Source of the DNA: Dyella acidiphila
Lineage (GTDB): Bacteria; Pseudomonadota; Gammaproteobacteria; Xanthomonadales; Rhodanobacteraceae
DNA length: 64,000 nt
Reading direction: 5' to 3'
NCBI RefSeq assembly: GCF_014863405.1
Contig: NZ_JACZZA010000012.1
Location: 124,001-188,000, forward strand
The notes beneath the pieces were generated by a model. That model had not been told where the DNA came from and did no database searches. It worked only from the letters and a program-made list of their open reading frames with translations. How positions within the stretch are numbered: the first letter of the stretch is position 1; each line of letters begins with the position of its first letter. A program made the position numbers and the translations under genes. Shown piece after piece: positions 58,453-64,000 of this stretch.

Positions 58453-59484
58453 ATGCTTTGGCAATGCGTCAGGTCTGCGGGCAGCGCCTTGCTGCTCGGT
58501 CTGCTGATGTTCCTGTCGCCGTCGGCGCAGGCGCAATCGGCGCTCGGTTCCTACACCATCACGGCCAATTCCCTGACCGTGGCCGGCATTTCATCCGGCG
58601 GCTACATGGCCACCCAGTTGCAGGTGGCGTATTCGAAGGCGGTCTTCGGCACCGCCGTCATGGCGGGCGGTGCGTATTACTGCGCGCAGGACGACGAAGC
58701 GTTCTGGGGCACCGCCTGCGCCACCGGCTACGACGTGCCGGTAGCGTCGCTGGTGAGCTATACCAAACAGCAGGCCAGCGCCGGACGCATCGATCCGGTC
58801 AGCAATCTGGCCAACAAGCCGATCTACATGTTCAGCGGCACGCTGGATACGGTGGATTACCAGGCCACCATGGATGACCTCGATCAGTACTACCAGAGCT
58901 TCACCACGGCCAGCCATATCACCTACAACAACACGACGCCGGCCGAACACTCCTGGGTGACGCCCGATGCGCTGACCGCGTGTTCTTATCTGGCGCTGCC
59001 GTACATGAATAACTGCGGCATCGATCCTGAGCAGACTTTTCTTACCCTGTTCTACGGCAAGCTCAATGCGCGCAACAACGGCCAGCTCGGTGGCAGCCTG
59101 ATCCAGTTCAACCAGAACGCGTTCTGCCCCAGCAGCAATTGCGCAGCGATCTCGATGGACAGCACCGCCTGGGTGTTCGTGCCGCAAAGCTGCGCACAAG
59201 GCACGGCATGCCGACTCGTAGTGGCCCTGCACGGCTGCTCGCAGAACCAGGAAACCGTCGGCACTGCGTTCGTGCAGAATGCCGGCATCAACGAATGGGC
59301 CGACAGCAACAACATCATCGTGCTGTATCCGCAGACGATCGATGCGGAAGTGCCGTACAACCCGTATGGATGCTGGGACTGGTGGGGTTATACCAACGGC
59401 AACTATGCGTTGAAGTCCGCACCGCAGATGGTGGCGATCATGGCGGAGGTGAATCGGCTGGCTGGGGGCTCAGTACAGCTCTGA
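58453..59484 (+). CDS. Secreted PHB-depolymerase-like esterase
   Basis: A 343-residue secreted alpha/beta hydrolase. A signal peptide (GSALLLGLLMFLSPSAQAQS) precedes the lipase box GISSGGYMATQLQV (Ser nucleophile). HGCSQNQETVGTAFVQNAG and YPQT near the C-terminus are typical of PHB depolymerase-type esterases and relatives such as feruloyl esterases. Several Cys pairs (ACATGYD, TACSY/NNCG, SCAQGTACR) suit an extracellular enzyme. ATG 58453 has GGAGG ten bases upstream. It may degrade short-chain polyhydroxyalkanoate or other polyesters outside the cell. Confidence 0.87.
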   Translation: MLWQCVRSAGSALLLGLLMFLSPSAQAQSALGSYTITANSLTVAGISSGGYMATQLQVAYSKAVFGTAVMAGGAYYCAQDDEAFWGTACATGYDVPVASLVSYTKQQASAGRIDPVSNLANKPIYMFSGTLDTVDYQATMDDLDQYYQSFTTASHITYNNTTPAEHSWVTPDALTACSYLALPYMNNCGIDPEQTFLTLFYGKLNARNNGQLGGSLIQFNQNAFCPSSNCAAISMDSTAWVFVPQSCAQGTACRLVVALHGCSQNQETVGTAFVQNAGINEWADSNNIIVLYPQTIDAEVPYNPYGCWDWWGYTNGNYALKSAPQMVAIMAEVNRLAGGSVQL

Positions 59485-59491
59485 TCCTGGT

Positions 59492-59528
59492 GTGAACCAT
59501 AGTTGACATGATGTGAACTATGGTTCAC
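59492..59528. promoter_or_regulatory. 13-base inverted repeat, toxin-antitoxin operator
   Basis: GTGAACCATAGTT (59492-59504) and AACTATGGTTCAC (59516-59528) are exact complements with an 11-base spacer, just upstream of the toxin remnant. TTGACA at 59503-59508 may be its -35 element. Antitoxins of HigA/COG3636 type normally bind such repeats to autoregulate. Confidence 0.68.
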
Positions 59529-59535
59529 AGCTTCG

Positions 59536-59830
59536 ATCATCGAGATAGTCAAGAGCAGGACGTTCGACCGTTGGCTGTTGGGACTTGACGCTCGGCAGGC
59601 CAAGGCGCGCGTCCAGGTGCGTATCGATCGCCTGGCTCTGGGGAATGCGGCCAGCATCGCAACCTGAGCCATGGCATCCGGGAGATGAAGATCGATTACG
59701 GACCCGGCTATCAGGTCTATTACACGATGCGTGGCTCGCTGCTGGTTATCTTGCTTGCGGGGGAAATAAGCACATGCAACAGCAGGACATTGCCAACGCA
59801 ATCCATGTGGCCGAAGGCTGGGAACATTGA
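59536..59830 (+). pseudogene. Decayed RelE/ParE (Gp49, HigB-like) toxin
   Basis: Read across frames the region encodes IEIVKSRTFDRWLLGLDARQ, AKARVQVRIDRLALGN, then REMKIDYGPGYQVYYTMRGS, LLVILLAG and finally NKHMQQQDIANAIHVAEGWE, the complete pattern of a ~98-residue HigB-like mRNA-interferase toxin. The expected start position reads ATC, one frameshift lies near 59650 and another near 59762. No functional toxin can be made. Its TGA at 59828 lies three bases before the antitoxin ATG. Confidence 0.82.
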
Positions 59831-59832
59831 CG

Positions 59833-60135
59833 ATGGCAATCCGAAAGAAAGAAACATTCACCCGTTACGACACGGCCGATTACCTCAAGAGCGAAGAAGA
59901 CATCACCGCCTATCTGGACGTGTGCTTCGAGGAAAACGATCCGGCCCTGATGGCAACTGCACTGGGCCATGTGGCGCGGGCCCGCAACATGAGCCAGATC
60001 GCGCGCGATACGGGCCTGACTCGCGAAGGCCTCTACAAGGCGTTGTGCATGGACGGAAATCCGACGCTGGCAACGGCGATGAAGGTGGCCAACGCATTGG
60101 GCTATCAGTTGAGGCTGGTGCCGCTGCCGCATTGA
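59833..60135 (+). CDS. Antitoxin of HigA/COG3636 type, intact without its toxin
   Basis: A 100-residue protein with a Xre-like helix-turn-helix (MSQIARDTGLTREGLYKALC, then NPTLATAMKVANALGYQLRL). This is the putative addiction-module antidote family that follows HigB-like toxin genes. The reading frame is complete, while the upstream toxin gene is broken. It may survive because it still neutralises a related toxin elsewhere, because it represses from the 59492 operator, or by chance. ATG 59833 is favoured; a TTG at 59827 is also in frame. Confidence 0.88.
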   Translation: MAIRKKETFTRYDTADYLKSEEDITAYLDVCFEENDPALMATALGHVARARNMSQIARDTGLTREGLYKALCMDGNPTLATAMKVANALGYQLRLVPLPH

Positions 60136-60143
60136 GTTTGGTT

Positions 60144-61529
60144 TTATCGGTGATGCGCGTGCCGATAAAACATCAACCCGACCCCGATCAGCAGCGCCGA
60201 CCCGCCGACCACCTTGAGCAGGAACAGGGCGGGATGCGGATCGTCGGCCGGCGGAATCATCGACGTGACGATGGCAAGCAAGGTCACGCCCAGGCCCAAT
60301 AATCCGATGACCCAGCAAGCCAGCTTGCGCCGCAAGGAACCTTCGGCGCGCATGCGCAGCACCGGAAACGCCAGCAGGATGTAGCACAGCGGCAGCAGCG
60401 ACATGATCACGGTCATGTCGATCAGGATGACGTAGGCCTCGTGGATGGTGGCACCGGAGACGGCGGCCAACAGCATCAGCGAGGTCAGCACGCCTTGCGT
60501 AAGCAGCGCGATATGCGGCGTGCCGCGGGTGGCATGCAATCGTCCCAGCGCGGGTGGCAGATAGCGGTCCACGCCGACCACGAAGGGTACGCGCGCCATG
60601 CCGCCGACCCAGGCGGTGATGGTGCCGACCGAGCCGAGCGTGACCAGTACCGCGGTGAGCGGGCCGAAGGCCGGCAAGCCGATGCGCGCGCCGATGGCCG
60701 CCAGCGCCTGCGGGATGCCGCCGATCAGATCGATGGTCGAAGCGGGCAGTGCGACCAGCAGTGCGGCGGTGCCGGCGATATAGATGGCGGCGATCACCAC
60801 GCAGGAGATCAACGTGGCGCGCGGAATCTGCCGCGCCGGATCGCGGATCTCGCCGCCCATCACCGGCCCCAGCTCCAAGCCCTGAAAGGCGAGCGCGATG
60901 GTGGCGAAAGCGGACAGGGTGGCGAGCTTGCCGAAATCGGGCATCAGGCTGCCGGCACTGAAATGCGTGGCGGGACCGAACCGCCAGGCGGCCAGCGCAC
61001 CGGCCAGCAGGATCAGGCCGCCGGCGGTCCAGGTGGCGCCGCCGCCGAGATTCTGCAGCCACTTTGCGCGTTGCAGGCCGAACACGCCCAGCAGCGTGGT
61101 GAGCCACAGCACGGCCAGCCCGTACAACAGGTTGTAGTGACTATCGCTGCTGTGCGCCTGCCATTGCGCGCCGCCCACGTAGAGGAAAATGCCGGCGCTG
61201 AACAACAGCATCGAGGGCAGGTAGGTAAGGTTGGAAATCCAATAGGTCCAGCCGGCAATAAAGCCGTGCATTTCGCCGAAGGCGGTTTTCGACCACAGAT
61301 ACAGGCCGCCTTCGCCCGGCACGCGCGCACTCAGTGCGAGCACGGCCAGCGCCAGCGGCAGGAAGAAGCCGAGCAGGCCCAGCAGCCATAGCACCAGGCT
61401 GGATGGACCGATCTGCGCCGCCATCGACAGCCAGCGCAACGCCACGATGGCGGCGATATTGAACAGCACCAGGTCCCAGCTGCCGAGCACGCGGCGCAAC
61501 GCGGGCTGGCTTTCTGCGCTTGCCGACAT
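60144..61529 (-). CDS. APC superfamily amino acid/amine permease
   Basis: A 461-residue membrane protein with about twelve helices. Helix 1 (LGSWDLVLFNIAAIVALRWL) and the segment GLELGPVMGGEIRDPARQIP are typical of the APC family, in which the unwound part of helix 1 binds the amine group. The substrate is probably an amino acid or polyamine but cannot be fixed. I chose ATG 61529 (MSASAESQPALRR); the frame extends further right through the repetitive element, which is not coding. It converges on the antitoxin gene. Confidence 0.85.
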   Translation of the reverse strand: MSASAESQPALRRVLGSWDLVLFNIAAIVALRWLSMAAQIGPSSLVLWLLGLLGFFLPLALAVLALSARVPGEGGLYLWSKTAFGEMHGFIAGWTYWISNLTYLPSMLLFSAGIFLYVGGAQWQAHSSDSHYNLLYGLAVLWLTTLLGVFGLQRAKWLQNLGGGATWTAGGLILLAGALAAWRFGPATHFSAGSLMPDFGKLATLSAFATIALAFQGLELGPVMGGEIRDPARQIPRATLISCVVIAAIYIAGTAALLVALPASTIDLIGGIPQALAAIGARIGLPAFGPLTAVLVTLGSVGTITAWVGGMARVPFVVGVDRYLPPALGRLHATRGTPHIALLTQGVLTSLMLLAAVSGATIHEAYVILIDMTVIMSLLPLCYILLAFPVLRMRAEGSLRRKLACWVIGLLGLGVTLLAIVTSMIPPADDPHPALFLLKVVGGSALLIGVGLMFYRHAHHR

Positions 61530-61575
61530 CGGTGCTCCCCGTTGGCTGGTCGGCACCGACTTTAGCGCAAGCGCG

Positions 61576-61699
61576 CTCCCTCTCCTGCGCAGGAGGGGTA
61601 GGGCTGGGGTGGGGTCACGCAACCTCGCGGTACGTTGTATTTGAGCGGCAAGCTCGGACAACCCCACCCCGACCCTCCCCTGCCAAGCAGGGGAGGGAG
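61576..61699. repeat. G/C-rich REPIN/MITE-like element, copy 2
   Basis: Same architecture as 41893-42003: hairpin ends (CTCCTGC/GCAGGAG at left, CCCCTGC/GCAGGGG at right), complementary inner parts (GGGCTGGGGTGGGGT against ACCCCACCCCGACCC), and shared CGGCAAGCTCGGACAACCCC. It lies between the sugar porter gene and the APC permease gene. Confidence 0.78.
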
Positions 61700-61718
61700 T
61701 TACTGGCGGCTATCGCTC

Positions 61719-63107
61719 TCAGCTGCCGATATCGCGCAAACGCTTGCCCGCCATCAGGTTCCGCTCGATCTGCTCCAGCGTCGCACCCTTGGTTTCCGGC
61801 ACCAGCCAGAAGGTGAAGCCGATAAACACCAGGTTGAACGCCGCGTACAGCCAGAAGGTGGCGGTGTGGCCGATGCCGTTGAGCAGGGAGAGGAAGGTGG
61901 CGCCGACGATCATGTTGGCGATCCAGTTGGTGAAGGTGGAGCAGCCGATGCCGAAGTCGCGTCCCTTCAGCGGCTGCACCTCCGCGCACAGGGTCCAGAT
62001 CAGCGGGCCGGCCGACATCGCGAAGCCGACGATGAAGGTCAGCAGCATCGCCACCGTAAACAACTGCTGGCCGTGCGTGTTGATGCCGATGTGCATCATG
62101 CTGCCGACGATGCCCAGGCCGACCGTCATCACCGCAAAACCGGTGTACAGGATCGGCTTGCGGCCCCAGCGATCGATCAGGCCGATGGCGATAAAGGTGG
62201 CCAGCACATTGGTCAGGCCGACGATGGCGGTAAACCACATCTGCGACTTGGTGTCGTAGCCCATGTCCTGGAAGATGCGCGGCGCGTAGTACATCACCAC
62301 GTTCATGCCGGTGAACTGCTGCATCAGCTGCAGCAGCACGCCCAGGCCGACCGAGCGGCGGAAATTGCTGTTCTCCAGGAACAAGTGCCAGCCGCGCTGC
62401 GGGGTGCGCAGCTGTTCGCGGATATCGTTGGCTTCGCGCTGCACTTCCTCCGGATTGCCGCGCAGGCGCTGCAGCACCTGCAGCGCTTCGTCATCGCGCT
62501 GGCGCATCAGCAGCCAGCGCGGACTGTCCGGCAGGAAGAACACGCCGAACAGAAACAGCGCACCGGGAATGGCAATGATGCCGAGCATCCAGCGCCAGTC
62601 GCCGCTGTAGCTGAAGGCGGTATCGGAAAGAAACGCCACCAGGATGCCGATGGTGATCATCAACTGGTACAGCGACACCATTGCGCCGCGGATATATTCC
62701 GGCGCCACTTCGGCCAGGTACAGCGGCGCGGTGAAGGTGGAAATGCCGATTGCCAGGCCCAGCACCACACGTGCCGCGATCAGCGTATACGGCGACCAGG
62801 CAAAGCCGCACAGCAGCGAGCCCACCACGAACAGCACCGCGCCAAGGATCAGCGAACGCTTGCGGCCGAGTGCCGCGGACATCCAGCCGGCCAGTACCGC
62901 ACCCACTGCGGCGCCGAACATCATGCCGCTCACGATCCACTCGATCATGTGGTCGGAAATCTTGAAAGCCTGCTGGATGAACTGGGTGGCGCCGGAAATC
63001 ACGCCGATATCCAGCCCGAACATCAGGCCGGCCAATGCCGCCAGTACGCAGGTGAAGATCGCGGTGGCTTTCGGATGAGTAGCTACGGGTGCAGCAACAG
63101 CATTCAT
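61719..63107 (-). CDS. MFS sugar porter (GalP/XylE/AraE class)
   Basis: A 462-residue, 12-helix transporter matching GalP (464). Sugar-porter signatures: GLMFGLDIGVISGATQFI in helix 1, AALGRKRSL in the 2-3 loop, DSPRWLLMRQRDDEAL (PESPR-type box), the sugar-binding QQFTGMNVVMYYAP in helix 7, DRWGRKP in the 8-9 loop and VPETKG at the end. It should import a hexose or pentose with H+. ATG 63107 is used. The lactonase gene lies upstream on the same strand, suggesting a sugar-oxidation pathway, though a terminator separates them. Confidence 0.93.
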   Translation of the reverse strand: MNAVAAPVATHPKATAIFTCVLAALAGLMFGLDIGVISGATQFIQQAFKISDHMIEWIVSGMMFGAAVGAVLAGWMSAALGRKRSLILGAVLFVVGSLLCGFAWSPYTLIAARVVLGLAIGISTFTAPLYLAEVAPEYIRGAMVSLYQLMITIGILVAFLSDTAFSYSGDWRWMLGIIAIPGALFLFGVFFLPDSPRWLLMRQRDDEALQVLQRLRGNPEEVQREANDIREQLRTPQRGWHLFLENSNFRRSVGLGVLLQLMQQFTGMNVVMYYAPRIFQDMGYDTKSQMWFTAIVGLTNVLATFIAIGLIDRWGRKPILYTGFAVMTVGLGIVGSMMHIGINTHGQQLFTVAMLLTFIVGFAMSAGPLIWTLCAEVQPLKGRDFGIGCSTFTNWIANMIVGATFLSLLNGIGHTATFWLYAAFNLVFIGFTFWLVPETKGATLEQIERNLMAGKRLRDIGS

Positions 63108-63171
63108 GGATGACTCCCCGGTCGTGCGTCGCGTGGATGCCTTGGCGTGCATCTTCCTGTTCGCGACGTTG

Positions 63172-63197
63172 AAAAAAGCCGGCCTACATGGGCCGGC
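63172..63197 (-). terminator. Intrinsic terminator overlapping the lactonase stop codon
   Basis: GCCGGCC (63178-63184) and GGCCGGC (63191-63197) pair around TACATG, and six T residues follow on the minus strand (63177-63172). The stop codon of the lactonase gene (63184-63186) lies in the stem and loop. Confidence 0.82.
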
Positions 63198-64000
63198 CGG
63201 TAAAAAGCGGTTCGGGCAGGCCGGTGAACGGCACCTCCACGGCGAACACGCCGCCTGCCTGTGGATCATTCTCCAGTGCCTCGGCGGACAAGCCGTCGCG
63301 CGCGCTGGTGATGTAGAGCGTACTGAGTCGCTCGCCGCCGAAGGCGACGCGCGTAGGTTGCTGGGCAGGTATGTCGATGACCAGGTCCGGCGTGCCGTCA
63401 GGCAGGTAGCGCACCACCCGGCCCGCACCCCATTCCGCGTTCCACAGACCGCCCGCGCTGTCCACCGCCGAGCCGTCCGGCTCGCCCTGCTGCCCGGTCA
63501 GGTCGATATGCATGCGGACATCGGCCACTGCATCGCCATAGCTGCAGCGATGGACCAGGCGGCTCATCGAGTCGCAGTAATACATGGTGCTGCCGTCGGG
63601 GCTGAAGGCGATGCTGTTGCTGATCGCGACATGGCCCAGCGGCAACTGCTCCAGCCGCAGATCGCTGTGCAGGCGGTAGAAACTGCCGGCGGCGTAGCGT
63701 GCCTCGCCATGGGCCGGCTCATGCAGCGTGCCGAAGACGAAACGGCCCTCGCGATCGCAGGCGCCGTCGTTGAGGCGCGTGGGCAAGCCCGCTTCCACCT
63801 CGCCGATATGCAGCAGCTCGCCGCTTTGCAGATGGAAAAAGGCCAGGCCGCTTTCCAGGCCCAATAGCAGCCGGTCCGGGTCTTCGCACAAGGCGAACGA
63901 GGCCAGCCGCTGCGGCATCGGCCAGCGCCGCGTGCTGCCGTCGGCCGGACGAAAGCGCCACAGCACCGAGGCGTGGATATCGGTCCAGTACAACGATTGG
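63184..64000 (-). CDS. SMP-30/gluconolactonase family lactonase, 5' end beyond the window
   Basis: The frame is open to the right edge; 271 codons are visible and the N-terminus is missing (families usually begin with a GEGPxW strand just before the YWTDIHA seen here). Signatures: RLNDGACDREGRFVFGTLHE, ISNSIAFSPDGSTMYYCDS and EPDGSAVDSAGGLWNAEWGA, supplying the metal-binding Asn and Asp of the six-bladed propeller. It should hydrolyse sugar lactones (gluconolactone, arabinonolactone or similar). It precedes the sugar porter gene, which suggests an oxidative sugar-acid pathway continuing to the right of the window. Confidence 0.9.
   Translation of the reverse strand, partial: QSLYWTDIHASVLWRFRPADGSTRRWPMPQRLASFALCEDPDRLLLGLESGLAFFHLQSGELLHIGEVEAGLPTRLNDGACDREGRFVFGTLHEPAHGEARYAAGSFYRLHSDLRLEQLPLGHVAISNSIAFSPDGSTMYYCDSMSRLVHRCSYGDAVADVRMHIDLTGQQGEPDGSAVDSAGGLWNAEWGAGRVVRYLPDGTPDLVIDIPAQQPTRVAFGGERLSTLYITSARDGLSAEALENDPQAGGVFAVEVPFTGLPEPLFTGRPM

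Noticed and set aside
61530-61667. N-terminal extension of the APC permease
   Set aside because: The extra codons come from the repetitive element and lack a ribosome site; ATG 61529 gives a normal family N-terminus.
1-64000. CRISPR array, tRNA, rRNA or a complete insertion sequence
   Set aside because: No regularly spaced repeats, no cloverleaf with a CCA end, no rRNA-like conserved blocks and no transposase or integrase motif were seen.

Overview
This is a high-GC gammaproteobacterial chromosome segment. Gene content (Oar-type TonB receptor, S53 prokumamolisin protease, LpxO-like hydroxylase, BaeSR-like pair, AhpCF, Kup, Dps, several FAD monooxygenases, GH92/GH125/GH2 mannosidases) and protein style suggest a Xanthomonadales member, most likely Rhodanobacteraceae (Dyella, Rhodanobacter, Luteibacter or Frateuria type). 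The family assignment is inference. I see no rRNA, tRNA, CRISPR array or insertion sequence.

Layout. 1-11 kb: end of a DUF5690-like membrane protein, a TetR regulator facing an FAD monooxygenase over three tandem operators, an MFS drug exporter, an S53 protease, a secreted protein, an LpxO-like hydroxylase, a membrane methyltransferase and a diguanylate cyclase. 11-21 kb: kup, dps, a DoxX-like protein, a Tat-exported class A beta-lactamase, a second FAD monooxygenase, a baeSR-like operon, an antitoxin-like protein overlapping an AraC regulator. 21.9-24.5 kb: a PAAR-lipase type VI effector with an overlapping lipoprotein gene, probably its immunity partner. 24.6-30.9 kb: TonB receptor and GH92 alpha-mannosidase. 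31-33 kb: an accessory patch with the frameshifted end of an RHS protein, its C-terminal tip and two small genes. 33-38.7 kb: GlxA-type regulator, DJ-1 protein, a secreted TonB-like protein, and a MarR/TetX-like pair. 38.7-44.7 kb: TPR-sulfotransferase, GH125 and GH2 mannosidases. 45-54.8 kb: hydrolases, regulators, a MASE1-PAS-GGDEF protein, a Rieske oxygenase, a frameshifted secreted gene and ahpCF. 54.9-64 kb: YdeP-like molybdoenzyme, cupin, PHB-depolymerase-like esterase, a decayed toxin with an intact antitoxin, an APC transporter, a sugar porter and an SMP-30 lactonase running off the right edge.

How the genes fit together. The TonB receptor, GH92, GH125 and GH2 genes lie on the same strand and would together import and dismantle mannose-rich glycans, but they are split by 8-10 kb of unrelated and partly mobile DNA. 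Three FAD monooxygenases, a beta-lactamase, an MFS pump and two TetR/MarR switches give a detoxification theme. The accessory content most worth following is the PAAR-lipase pair, the RHS tip with its neighbours, the orphan terminator upstream of the TonB receptor, and the REP/REPIN-like repeats, two of which supply stop codons to monooxygenase genes.
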